Positions 17,199 through 28,770 of a stretch of 33,167 bases of DNA are shown here, piece by piece (position 1 is the first letter of the stretch; every line of letters starts with the position of its first letter). A program made the position numbers and the translations under genes. The notes under the pieces were generated by a model that saw only the letters and a list, made by a program, of their open reading frames with translations, was not told the origin of the DNA and did not search any database. The stretch covers positions 53,214-86,380 of the forward strand of contig NAOQ01000177.1 of assembly GCA_002751075.1 (NCBI GenBank). The letters run 5' to 3'. Source of the stretch: Ichthyophonus hoferi. Lineage: Eukaryota; Opisthokonta; Ichthyosporea; Ichthyophonida; Ichthyophonidae.

Positions 17199-20100
17199 CT
17201 CACGCATTTTAATGATGTCAGGTGTTAACTGGTTTTGCCCAGAGAAGAAGTTAAAGACCCTCAACACACCGTGATCTTCGTTGAAAAATACAATTTGTTT
17301 GCATGTACAATTAGCATTTATATCTTTTTCTTTTCTATATTAATAGTTTACTTGTCCGCACTACATATACAAGCTCTTTTAGATCCTCTTAACGAAACTA
17401 TACATACTTTTTTTGGCTATTTCTAAACAAATTTACTCCCCTCTAAACATCAAAATATTCCATATACTCTTTCCCCGTGGTAACTATAAGCATGCATACA
17501 TTTGGACATTTGTAATCTAATTCATTATTACTTGGTAACAATGTTCTATGGTAATGTTAATAATCTCCCGCTAATATAACAGGCGCATAAACAATCATCT
17601 GCACATCTAGCTTTCTAAATATCTTAGGCGGAATATCCCAACTTAAACCCTGTCTCGCAGTCTCCACTGCGTGACACTAACTTTCATACTAATAATCAAA
17701 GGTATACTGGTAGCTAAGATAACGACATTACCGCACGAACTTACCTGTAAATATTTGCCGTGTGAACCTCTCCTGGAATTATATCGAATTGGATATAAAT
17801 TAACAAGCAGTGACTAAATCTGATATAACTTATTATATTAATATATTAATAGCATATGACCAATAAGATTTAGGAAACACATACCATAAATAGATCAACT
17901 GATTTTTATCACACTAACTATTGTCTTATTGTGTCTAAAGATTTTATGGATAGTCGTGCAAATAATAAAAATCCTACCAACTATTTAGTATCAAACTCTT
18001 AAAAAACATTAATTTCAACAATCATAATAAACAGACAAGATTTATACTTATTATATTTAGGTGCACACTTGAAAAATAAAACTAGATAAAAATTGTGTAT
18101 CTATTTCGTAGGCAGCTATTTATTGGCATTCCATTGTTAAAATCCACCAATGAACCTTGCATCATAATCTAGTATACGATTGGTAAAGATAGTCAATTTT
18201 GATTTCCTAGCCAACTTTACCCATCTCCCTTCCCATTCTCCCACCTACCCACCCTTGAGTATATGGATACCAAACTAATGACTTTTTCTCTAACAGCAAT
18301 CTTTTTGCAAATTATTAAACCAAACGATACTATACAATTTTTCTTCTCATATGTTTTATTATTATTTTTATTTTTATTTGAAATTATATGTCAAAAAGAA
18401 AAACTAATACGTACAAATGCATAGTTTCATATGTTTGTACCCATGTGCTGCAATTAAATATTTTGACATATATGCATGGTAAAAGTGTACATCATAATAT
18501 ATATATATAAAGTTGTTTATGCACACAAAGAACGTCCAATTACTTTGTCAGTAAATGGATTATGGGTCCCTCATAAACACATAATATGTGCATGAAGATG
18601 CCTCTGAAAGTTTTTAAACATGTGCCACCCATACCACTACTCCAGTTTTAGCCAATATTGTGTTCACGTGTTTAGCAGGATTTGATAACCATGATCAGCC
18701 TACTAGGTGCTACATATAGAGATGGTTTCGCACTCTTTTGGAAAACCTGAAAAACGTTTAAACAATGCAAGCATTTATTATTATTAACATAATTAGTATT
18801 GTTATATTTTCTGCGTTGAAATTGGCTATATGTTATAGTATAACCTGGTAATTTATGCTTCCCGTGGGTTTACCATATTATCACAGTATTGTGTACATAA
18901 AATTAAGGTGATGCTTATTTGTTAACACGACTAAAAATGAACCACTAATAGTAATCCAATGACCCCGAACTAGATCACATAATGCTACTGGTATGTGTCA
19001 ATTGCAGGGATAGAAAACTTAACTGCCTTAATTGGTTTGTTCATATTAACTGGAGATCTTATTGGTAATGTATTAGCCTAATCTCAATAAATTAAAGCAA
19101 AACTTAGAGTATAATTGTCTGCGATAACAGTAAAGCTAAATAGCAGAAATCCTTTCTCCAAGTTGGATACTACATCACAAATAATAAATTTTAAATTCAT
19201 ACACATAGTGGAGCTATAATGCCATGAAGTTTGTGGCAAGGTGGGTATAACTATGTTTTCTGTGAATGGTCAATTCTAACGCACTGATATAATATATATA
19301 TCGTAGATCAGTAACTCCATTCCACCCTACATACGCGCTTATACACATTCATGATCCTTGGCCAATTATGTGACAATGTCAAATATTGAGATCTGATCAT
19401 GACTATAGCATAAGTTAAAATGTAAACCAAGTTGTTGGAGTGCGCAACGGGAACTATTAAAATCTCCCTTTGGCAAGAAATAAAATTCTTGCAATTTTTG
19501 ATTTTTTTTTCCATACAGAAACAACCTCTGCTAATGAATCCTATAGTACAAATGGGAACCATATATTGTCATTTCTTTTCGGTTGTACTTTTAAGTTTTG
19601 ATAATGCTATTTGGTGTCTACATTATAAGATGCAGGTTGAATTGCGTTTAATAACTATATTTTTAGGGCGTAAACCTTTATACTTAACAATAAATTATAA
19701 TACTACTAAATGGATTACTATGCTAATATTTTTGTATATTAGAGTTAATAGCATAATAGGTATTAAGAAGTCAACGGTTTTATGATCATTAAGTACCAGT
19801 CTAATTTATTAACAAATACCACACAACAGACAAGTGTGAATCACCAGTAGTAGTATAATTAATTATGATGCGTTTTGATCTTGTGCGTTGGATTATTATT
19901 ACACTGGATGGCTTGGCCATTATTGAAATTTGACGTTATCATTTAAATTGGGTTTACTAACTAATGATAAAGTGCAATATATATATGCGTGAGTGGGTGT
20001 CTATAGTATGTGTGTGGTTGTGTGTGCGTGTGTTCCGTTGAAGGACTTAAGTTATATGTTTATGTGGGAGGTACGGTATATAGTTCTTTGAAATATGCAA

Positions 20101-20732
20101 TAATAAAAGCCGTTTTAAACAAGGTAGGGTCTATATATATGCAAGTGTATCTGATCAAGTATGAGTAGGCATCTAATATCTAATATATCATTATATCATA
20201 TGTTGAAATACATAAGTATAGCTTATATGTAAAATAAACCCAATCCTGATAGTATATCGTGTGCAACTCAAATGCGTGTATGCTAGAGTATGAAATCCTG
20301 AGATAGTGCATGATTACGCATTATAATTCAATTACATTCCAGAAAAGGCTCTTGAGTGCACCAATGAGTCACACTCTAAATAGCATTACATTATATCAGA
20401 GAAAACAAGAGCACTAATAGTAGTAATTAGTTATGCATATATAAATTTACATTAAAAAAAATACAAAATATTATACATGTCTATACAACAGTACTTACAC
20501 TAATTAAAATTTATTAAAAAAGAATAAATTCATTCACGATATGACATCGACATCGTTAGTGGATTTTATTGCGAGTATGTTATAGCACGATACTTGTGAA
20601 TAGTTTAGGATCTCGAATGATATACAGATGGTCGCATTCCACTGGTGGCTCTTGGCCGCACCATATAGTATTAGTGCAGTACAGTGTAGAACAGTATAGT
20701 CGAGTATAAGAACAAGTATAGCAATATAATAA

Positions 20733-20817
<85 letters not shown>

Positions 20818-21832
20818 NNNNNNNNNNNNNNNNNNNNNNNNNNNNNNNNNNNNNNNNNNNNNNNNNNNNNNNNNNNNNNNNNNNNNNNNNNNNNNNNNNN
20901 NNNNNNNNNNNNNNNNNNNNNNNNNNNNNNNNNNNNNNNNNNNNNNNNNNNNNNNNNNNNNNNNNNNNNNNNNNNNNNNNNNNNNNNNNNNNNNNNNNNN
21001 NNNNNNNNNNNNNNNNNNNNNNNNNNNNNNNNNNNNNNNNNNNNNNNNNNNNNNNNNNNNNNNNNNNNNNNNNNNNNNNNNNNNNNNNNNNNNNNNNNNN
21101 NNNNNNNNNNNNNNNNNNNNNNNNNNNNNNNNNNNNNNNNNNNNNNNNNATTATTATTATTATTATTAATTATTATTATTATTATTATTATATATATGCA
21201 TACGTAAGAGCATTAGAATTATACTTGTTGGTTTCATTTCAATAATATCAATCTAGTCGAATGCATATAAGCAACTACACACTAAGTCATTATATTCTTA
21301 CCAAGACATCCTCAAATACTCCAGCTGTAAACACGAAATCCAGAAGGGTTTTGAGGCTCTAGGGGCATCGTAACATACGATAGTGTAAGTGTGCAGCATT
21401 TATTGGTTATCATGCGGTTCTGTGTGTATAAAATAATCATACTACACGGTTTTTTAATATATATATTTTTTATAACGTTTCCGGTGTTTGTTTTTGTTAA
21501 TGATCAGTTGTTTTGGTCTGTTCTTCAGTATTAATCTGCATTCACACATACATGTATATTGTATTAATACTACTTTTTCAGTCTCCATTTTTAAAAAAAA
21601 ATATCTGCACATTCTAAAGGGTTTACCAAATAATTTATCTCTGCCTTCGTATGTTTATGTTTCATGATTTTATTGGCGTTTGTTATCATCAACATCAAAC
21701 AGGCCAAAGCCTCTCATCCGGTGTTATATATACTGCTTATATATATATATTACATGTATATAAAATGCACGTATACTTATATAATTATACATCATGCATG
21801 TAGACGTTGCCTACCCAGTCCCCTAGTGCTTC
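17199..21832 (-). CDS. Putative N-terminal micro-exons of the kinase gene
   Basis: Short minus-strand segments with strong splice sites chain in phase into the first kinase exon: 21832-21815 (18 nt, encodes EALGDW), 21324-21302 (23 nt, ends in ATGTCTTG before GTAAGA), 17772-17745 (28 nt, between CCAG and GTAAGT) and 17228-17199 (30 nt, LTPDIIKMRE, before GTATGT). From the ATG at 21309 they read MSWRGSHGKYLQ, then LTPDIIKMRE, then LGSPGLYN of the kinase. With that start the summed coding length, 2751 nt, is divisible by three. If the 18-nt exon is used the real start lies further upstream. The evidence is splice consensus plus phase only. No family signature covers this part. Confidence 0.45.
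20727..20817. repeat. (ATT)n microsatellite bordering assembly gap
   Basis: A near-perfect ATT/TTA triplet run enters the N block directly. The same repeat resumes on the far side at 21150-21190, so the gap is almost certainly a collapsed or unsequenced triplet array. Confidence 0.95.
20818..21149. other. Assembly gap (332 N)
   Basis: An unbroken run of N between two ATT repeat arms. The true length is unknown. Confidence 0.99.
21150..21190. repeat. (ATT)n microsatellite, right arm
   Basis: ATT triplets continue after the gap, with one irregular AATT, ending in TATATATGC. Confidence 0.9.
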
Positions 21833-22174
21833 CTGTATACATAACATTTCACGCTCATATAATATAATTTCAACAGATATACATATATATATATATATAC
21901 ATATAATTATGGTAACAGGAATGCAGAAGCATTATAGATACTAAATGAATCACTAATGTTCAAGTACTAAAATTCTACAGGTTATATAACAATAAATTAT
22001 TGGTATCGATTTTTGAATGTAGCTGATGCGTCAGGAATTCCAATTGTAGTTGGTGTTTGCAATTTAGTTCAAGAATATACTTCTGCTTGGTAGAAGGCAA
22101 AGAACTTTTTTGAACAACCTTTCGATTGCATTCTATACTATAGCTGGGTTGACCCCGCTACATAAATTAATAAG
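21833..22174. promoter_or_regulatory. Intergenic interval between divergent kinase and bL28m genes
   Basis: The kinase N-terminal exons run leftward and the bL28m gene starts at 22175 to the right, so this interval, with the stretch back to 21325, should hold both promoters. It has an (AT)n tract at about 21880-21900. The in-frame TAA at 22163-22165 upstream of the bL28m ATG supports that start. No specific factor site can be assigned by eye. Confidence 0.4.
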
Positions 22175-23651
22175 ATGTTGAAGGTAAGACCATTTTTATT
22201 GCGCTACCGGAGGCGGCCGAATATCCAACAAGGATTGTATGGAGGTCAAGATATAAAGCATGGATTTAGTATCACAAGACGATCACAAAGAAAGTATGTG
22301 TAGAGTGGGGGTGGTTTGTTCAGTATTAGATGGTGTATGTTTTAGTTGTATGTTAGTTTCTATTAATTATATTTCATTCTACTGTATATTGTTTTATAAT
22401 ATAATACATTATGCCATGGCATGTTATGGTATGGTATGTTATGTTATGTTGTGCTACGTCAGGTTATTTGATTGTTATGATATGTTATGGTATGTTATGT
22501 TAATTTATATTATATTATGTTTTGTTATATTGCGTTATATTATATCAGAGCATACATTATATTATGCTATCTTATCTTACATTATATTGTATTATGTTGT
22601 ATTATATTATATTATATTTCAAGGAAGCTTTCCAAATGATTTGGCTCTCCAAAATTTACATCATTGTCTGGATCTTACTAATAAGTACCAAGCAAATTTA
22701 TACAATTATGTGTACTCTATATCGTATATGTAAGGCCTTAGTAACGTATATAAGCGGACATATATTTATTTATAGTAATGACCAATAGTCATATATATAT
22801 GTCTACTCATTCTTCATTGCAGAGTTCCTCGACAATGGCTTCCCAATGGACATTCTAAAACTTACTTTAGGTAGGTACAATCCACAGGGTTTTATATAGG
22901 TATATATATATATACGTATACATATAATCATATAAGTACGTCTGAGCCCATGCGCAGACAATCCAATAACATACAGTCAATCACAAAGCCCCAATTTTTA
23001 ATTAATACCAACATACCTATCCTGACCTACCCTGACCTACCCTATCCTACCCCATGCTACCCTTACAGTGATATCCTAGATCAAGATATTACTACTATGG
23101 TTTCCACTGAAGCTATGTCGCAAATAGACCGTTGTAAAGGGTTTGACAATTACATTCTCTTTAACCCTCCCAAGAAACTAAATTCGGAGCTGGGAGAGAC
23201 ATTACGTGAAAAGATGCATACTGTTCTCAAAGAGAACGAGTGTGAGTTTTACATCCCATATTTTAAACATAAACTTTTTTGTGAGAAAAAGGCTGCGTTT
23301 GACCTTAAGGATAAGGTAATGAAGATATTAAATAGGAAGAGAAGAAAGAACGGGGAAATAGAAGAGTCGAAACCACCACCTAGTGGGCCAATCATCACGG
23401 ACGTCAACGACTATCAAGCAATGAGATCACATCCTCTCCCTCCATCTCAATTTACCTATAAGAGATTAATTACATCCAAAAATTTATCAACAGCTACCAC
23501 AGATGCTGATTCCTCTCTCACAGGGAATATGGGTAGATCTACATCCCAATCTAGGTTTTTTTTGGATTTTGTAAAAGGTGTCATTAGTATGGGACTTGGC
23601 CGCATAACTAGTTATATAGGAAATAGGAACCAAATGATAGGTGGAGTCTGA
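22175..23651 (+). CDS. Mitochondrial large-subunit ribosomal protein bL28m
   Basis: Structural protein of the mitochondrial 54S/39S subunit (Ribosomal_L28 family), encoded in the nucleus. Three exons, 22175-22293, 22823-22870 and 23069-23651 (TGA), join in phase (2 then 2) into 249 residues. Seen: a basic N-terminus MLKVRPFLLRYRRRP suiting mitochondrial import; GLYGGQDIKHG at about 20-30, the L28 signature GLYGG; TRRSQRKVPRQWLPN, as in the L28 motif RKTRRxWxPN; VSTEAMSQIDRCKGFDNYIL, as in the family's VTxxALRxIDKxGGLDxYLL; PPKKLNSELGETLREKM. A basic, extended C-terminal tail of about 110 residues follows, as is common in fungal mL24-type proteins. The ATG at 22260 opens a different frame and is not the start. 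A consensus donor (GTAAGA at 22184) inside exon 1 could allow an aberrant splice. Confidence 0.9.
22395..22620. repeat. TATGT/TATAT pentamer array in bL28m intron 1
   Basis: Repeated units of TATGT, TATGG and TATAT in about 5-bp register, filling much of the 529-nt first intron. The associated Tyr/Met/Leu-rich frames are repeat translations. Confidence 0.7.
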
Positions 23652-25132
23652 TTGACTGTCTTAACACGCACTATATGTTAATGGTTGGATTAATGCATGT
23701 ATTGTGTTGAGTTAATATTGGCGTTTGAATGAAGTTATATTAATAATATATATATTAAGGCTAAAAAATAAGATATATACTATATTATGCTGTGCTAATA
23801 TGCCATGCTATTATGTACTGTATCTCAACCTCTCAACAAATTCAACAAGTGTATAAAAATATGATATGATAATACTGTCACACAATATGATATTGCCTTT
23901 ATGATGGCTAAATTCCTGCTCTTCAATCAGTGGAATATAAATTTTGCTGCCAGAATGGGTTACAGTACCGATAGATCAGTGTGATAGTATGCCTTATACT
24001 GTAAATAAAGGGGATGTACGTAGAATAACATCTACTATGATGGAATGGTGAGGAAGAGCTTGATTGGAGCTTAGATGTACTTTAGAGTCCACGTGGGCAG
24101 AGGTTGATGAATGGAAGGCCGGGGAAGTAAAGTGTATGATATAAAAATCACTTAGATGAAAATGGAGAAAGATAGAATAAAATAAAATAAAATTTCAGTA
24201 AAATTAGATATATGTGCATATAAAAATATACATGTTATGTTTTTTAAGAAGCAAGGTATTTGTATCTGAAATAGTGACTCTCACTGGTGTATATAAAAAT
24301 TAGAAATAATAGGATAACTTAGTGCCAAAAAAAATAAAAAATAAAAACCAATTATATGAACATATCAATGTGTACAGGTAAGTGTATCCATAAGATATTT
24401 TAGTAATAAACCTTAGCAATGAAATATCACAATTCAGATAATATCACCTCTAGGTCTTTCTAATTATCCTCATTCTCCTTCCTATTAGCTGAATAAGATG
24501 CCAGTATCACCCTACCAATAATGTAAGAAAAAGACATACAATTACACTAGGTACCGTGATGCTATGCCCTCTTTCTTGTTGTTCAGAATTGTTAGTGGCT
24601 TATATGGGAATAATCATCACAAATATATTAATAAGAACCGTTATTCATGGACTGCACTTGACAGACCAGACTGTATCAAGTGGTCATGATAATACGCTAT
24701 TGCAAGCATAGTGTTATCTTATAATGTTATATCATATATATAATACTATAGAACATTAAAATAAATCACACTTCTCATCGGATATAATTATAAACATATT
24801 GAATAAATTAATTAGACAATGATAGTTTGTTCATTTATTTGTTCTTTCAAGTATGATGGAGATTATAATTCTATTGCTCATGCGTTGCGATCAAATAGAA
24901 ATAGCAAAGATATTATAGCCCTAGTTATAATACTACTTTATTATTGCTTGGCTTAATTAATTAATTAATCAACTCGCCGCATTCCTAAAAATGTCAATAA
25001 AATAAAATGAAATAAATAATGCAATACAATATAAAATAATATAATACAATACAATATAATATAGCATAGAAGAGAAATATCTCAAAGGTTTGAAAGCAGA
25101 AGAAACTTTCAAGAATTACATACTAACTCACT
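23652..25132. other. Intergenic region between bL28m and SelW-like genes
   Basis: AT-rich. A slightly GC-richer patch at about 24050-24140 carries a splice-bounded frame (after TTTAG, before GTAAAG) reading STWAEVDEWKAGE, but it cannot be linked to a neighbour in phase with confidence. Otherwise only simple repeats (AATAAAATAA, AATACAATATA) were seen. Confidence 0.45.
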
Positions 25133-26444
25133 ATGACAACTGTTGCAAAAACCATTGACGAGCCAGGCCTAATCCTGAGCGAGGTGGTCCCCCGAGTGGT
25201 CTTCGAGTACTGTCTGGGTTGTCGATGGGGCATGAGGGCAGGATGGCTTGCGCAAGTATGTGCGTATTTGTGTATGTGTGTGTTCTGTTTATGTATATTT
25301 TGTTTATGTATATCCTGTGAACTTATGAACCTGCGTGTGGACGTATCTGTACATAGAAATGTTTATGTATGTGCATGTATCTTTTACAAATTCTCATTTA
25401 CTTATGTATCAATTGTATACTAGCAGTCCTCTAAGTGTATATATTAAATTCATGCTATATTATATCCAATAGTATAGCATACTAAAATATATAGGTTTTT
25501 CTTTAAAAAAGGAGGTATAGAGTGTATATATTTGACATTATATATCCATTATTATATATAAAACACGAAGTGCACACATTTATAAAGAGATACAGGTAGG
25601 TATTGGAAAACATAAAATATAAACGTAAGTTTATCCATATATATATATATATTCATAGTTTTATGTGCGTCCTAAACCCTAACCCACCCCAACCTAAACT
25701 AATAACTCCCTTAGGAACTATTAGTCACCTTCGAAGATCAAATTAAAGAGATTGCCCTTCGACCAATAAGAAAACCTGCTGGCACATTTAATGTATGGCT
25801 AAATAAAGAACTGCTATTTAGCTGGGCCAAGGAAAAGAGATTTCCAGAGACAAAAGAGCTTAAAAAGGTATGGGGTGGGAACTACATGATAGCTATGAAC
25901 TGGACACTATATTATAATTACAATTACAGTAAAAAATCGTGTGGAAATCACCGATATATATGGAATTAAATTTATAGGCAAGTTAAGTATATTAGTGTTA
26001 TGGTTTAGTATAGTACGATATAATGCATTATAATATACACAGCAGAAGATAAGGTTGTGTGCTTTGCTTTAATAATCTTAGAATTATGGCTGGCGGAATA
26101 GGATCAATAGAAATCGGTAAGACTTCCATTATATTTTATTATATTATATTATGGTATGTTATTGTTATGTTGTATTATATTATATTGTTATGTTATATTA
26201 TGTTATGTTATATTATAATAGATTACATAATATTATATTGTATTCACTATGCCCGCTATTATACACAAATGCTTATGCACTATGTACTAGATCCCTGGCC
26301 TAACACATATATACACGACATGACATGAAACAATACAATGAAAAATAACTTTAAAATATGAGGTTTAATCCGAATGAGGGTGGTCTGCAGATGATTCGAG
26401 ATAGGATTGATCCACACCGCTCTCTGGGGCACTCTGACAAATAG
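25133..26444 (+). CDS. SelW-like Rdx family protein (Cys form), thioredoxin-like fold
   Basis: A small redox protein of the Rdx family (SelW/SelT/SelH relatives) with cysteine instead of selenocysteine. Exons 25133-25255, 25715-25867 and 26391-26444 (TAG) join at phase 0, giving 109 residues. Seen: VVFEYCLGCRW, the CxxC redox pair at residues 27 and 30; WLAQELLVTF, matching the family's AQELLxTF; ALRPIRKPAGTFNVWLN, then KRFPETKELKK; and the C-terminus MIRDRIDPHRSLGHSDK, the family's ending VRDxIxPxxxLGHSD. The ATG at 25133 puts the CxxC at the usual distance from the N-terminus. A possible poly(A) signal AATAAA lies at 26482. The family is thought to act in thiol redox control, but the exact substrate is unknown. 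Confidence 0.93.
25671..25705 (+). repeat. Telomere-like CCCTAA patch in SelW-like intron 1
   Basis: CCTAAACCCTAACCCACC resembles the C-strand of CCCTAA-type telomeric repeats and lies just upstream of the exon-2 acceptor, where it also serves as pyrimidine-rich sequence. A second patch (CTAACCCTAACC) is near 29132. Confidence 0.4.
26082..26120 (+). other. Cryptic or alternative exon in SelW-like intron 2
   Basis: After the acceptor ATCTTAG an in-phase frame reads NYGWRNRINRNR and then stops at TAA. The TAA overlaps a consensus donor (GTAAGA at 26117). Inclusion would replace the conserved GHSDK ending, so the main mRNA should skip it. It could act as a poison exon or be chance. Confidence 0.3.
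26130..26230. repeat. TATGT/TATAT pentamer array in SelW-like intron 2
   Basis: A degenerate 5-bp array like that at 22395-22620, lying in the intron before the terminal exon. Confidence 0.6.
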
Positions 26445-28770
26445 AACGAAGCAATACCCATGGTTGAAACCACCCTTTTACAATAAATTTCAGATATATT
26501 ACACTGCGAATTTGTGGATATGAACACACTGTTATAGTATTGGTTTATATACTATCTATAGATCCCCCTTTCAAGCTAATTCATGTAGATTATTATGGAA
26601 ATGTATGTAAAGTACTATAATAGTATATAACAGGTTTATAAGTTACCAACAAGCCCCTATCTAAAACCAATTTCATCTAAATTACTATAAAATTTATAAA
26701 TACGGATATAGCATTATAGTCCTCGTTCAGATATCGCTTTTAAACCCCGCTACCCTATTGTGAAATTTGAGCATGAATAAATAAAATAAGTAAGTATGCT
26801 ATAGAACTTCTTACGGTTGGTAACAGTTTACCTCTGGATTGCATTTGCATATTATAGTATATATTATTTACTGATTTACTTTGTTGTTTGGTTATTGCAT
26901 ATATTATATTACCCTTCATATATATATATAATATAATGTTTCTATCTGAATAAATAAAATAAAACTTTAGAAGGGGGCGACATAAACAAAGAATGGTAGA
27001 AAATATACAGACTAGGATATGAGGATTTATTAGTAATGCTTAGAACTTAAGTAGCCCAATAACTCACAATTACTCTATTAGCTAAGCCAATAGCTGTTGC
27101 AATCAATTAATGCTAGAATCATTCACCATGAATCAATAAGCTGATGGTAATTAATTAGCAATCAATCAGAGTAGTGCTGATGAAAACCTTTACTGATGAG
27201 GGAATGGCTCGTTAGAAATAGCTGAATAGCATAAAGACACTTAATTCCTTACAAATTATTCAAATTAATTTATTGATTAATTAGATGCTTACTTATACAA
27301 ACCAATATATTCATAGTAATTTACCATTGATGCGTATTAACTAACTACCTTGTCCTGTCTTCATATATATATATATATATCTTTTGTGGGGCTATCTAAC
27401 TCGGGTATACACTTTAGTGTACTGGCATCTGTAAAAACCTTATTTACATACTCAAAAGCTTACCAAAACCATTATGGGTTGCATTAATTAACTATTATGA
27501 AATTAATTAAATTGTGTTGGAACCAAAGCATTCACTGCACTTTTAGAGTTCATTCTTTTATTTATTAGTATTATATTATATTTGCTTATTATTAGAAAGA
27601 AAATACGTTCCTTCTTAGTCAAGTTTGATAGGGATTCTTTGTTAATAATCATTGTTTACTAATGGTTCGGCATCTGATGCTAGAAGATCAAAAATTTAAT
27701 CAACTTTTCTAATAACTTACGCTAATCACATACTAATTGGTCTAAATTGGTTTAAACTATCTTCATGCCTACAACTGATGGGATCCACCAGATGCAATAT
27801 CGCATCATAAGCTATATTTACGCAATGATAGTTTTGGATAGTGTCTTAAATTATATCTACAATTGGAAAGTACTATATTTGGTATTCATGGCATTTCTGG
27901 TATTATGTACTTAATTGGAAGTAAGTTAAAGTCAGTATCTAATATTATTAATGATTGACCAAAGAACATATATAGCTCACAAATTACAGTTGATTTCTAC
28001 CGAATACCAATAATCATAAATCATACATTCCATTTTACTTGTTCGAGTTTAAAATTATAATGGAAGTAGAGCCAATCAAGTACGAGTGTTATCCTTTGAG
28101 AATAATAATTCTTTATAATCTTATTGACTGAAATCCTTAAGCCAAGAAAACTACAAAAGGGTTGCTTACAAATACTCATTGTTTACATGTCCATCACAAT
28201 TTTTCAGTACAAATAATATACAATATATACAAACCACTTCATACCCATGGATTGCCAACACAAATAAAGACAAATAATAATGATTTTTGAAGTATATATG
28301 CTACTAACTTAAGATTTACCCAAATGAAAGTTTAATTATCTATGGAGAAGGTATCAACCCCAGAGTGTATCTATAATTCAAACACTAAAACCATTTAGTT
28401 CTAAAAATATGTACATTTCCACCTCTTGTCTAATGGTTTTAAATGACTACTCAAATTAACGGATATTGTTCATCATATCTGTTCATTGGTTAGCTATCAT
28501 GTAACCAATAGTGTATAAATGGTAGAATGGGAAACGTATGTTATTATACTTATCTGCATGGATTGGTTACTCGGATTATAATGAGGCATATTTATTGAAC
28601 AATGTAGTTCTAAAAGCGTGCATTATTTGATGACATAATTTATAAATGTATATTGATTGTTGAATACATCTCTAGCCGAATATAATTATTGGTGGGAGTA
28701 TGTAGAAAAAGATCCTTATTGATAGGTATATATAGGAGTAGGCGCCAGGGGTAACTTAATCAGACTTATT
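26445..28770. other. Intergenic AT-rich region without recognised gene
   Basis: About 2.3 kb of AT-rich sequence between the SelW-like terminal exon and the convergent DUF2905 gene. An (AT)n run is at 27363-27380. No frame with coding character and no RNA gene could be supported. Some stretches (27420-28450) look like decayed interspersed repeats but match nothing I can name. Confidence 0.45.

Larger units (their letters stand above)
17773..21301. other. Long non-coding region (likely kinase intron) with assembly gap
   Basis: About 3.5 kb of AT-rich sequence between micro-exons. It includes an ATT array and the N gap. A 117-codon plus-strand frame at 19432-19785 has no recognisable domain or splice context and was not called. 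Nothing else is supported here. Confidence 0.5.

Noticed and set aside
17229-17330. A longer version of the 30-nt micro-exon, extending the open frame upstream to read VFFNEDHGVLRVFNFFSGQ.
   Set aside because: No acceptor of matching phase was found for the longer form, while CAAAACCAG at 17237-17229 gives a phase-0 exon fitting both neighbours. It remains an alternative.
17575-17690. Minus-strand frame reading ARQGLSWDIPPKIFRKLDV, possibly another kinase exon.
   Set aside because: The acceptor CACGCAG is acceptable but no convincing donor in a matching phase follows before the stop, so it was not called.
19432-19785. A 117-codon plus-strand frame with hydrophobic stretches.
   Set aside because: It lies in the long AT-rich kinase intron with no recognisable domain, no splice context and AT-driven composition.
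22260-22733. A 157-codon plus-strand frame starting MDLVSQDDHKE.
   Set aside because: It overlaps bL28m exon 1 in another frame and then runs through the TATGT array. Its exon-joined reading gives no family match, whereas the alternative frame does.
22950-23651. A 233-codon ATG-initiated frame that first suggested an RGS domain (FDNYILFNPPKKLN resembles RGS helix spacing).
   Set aside because: The true exon starts at 23069 after CTTACAG. Splicing in phase to 22823-22870 and 22175-22293 gives clear L28 signatures (GLYGG, RKVPRQWLPN), so the gene is bL28m and the frame upstream of 23069 is intron.
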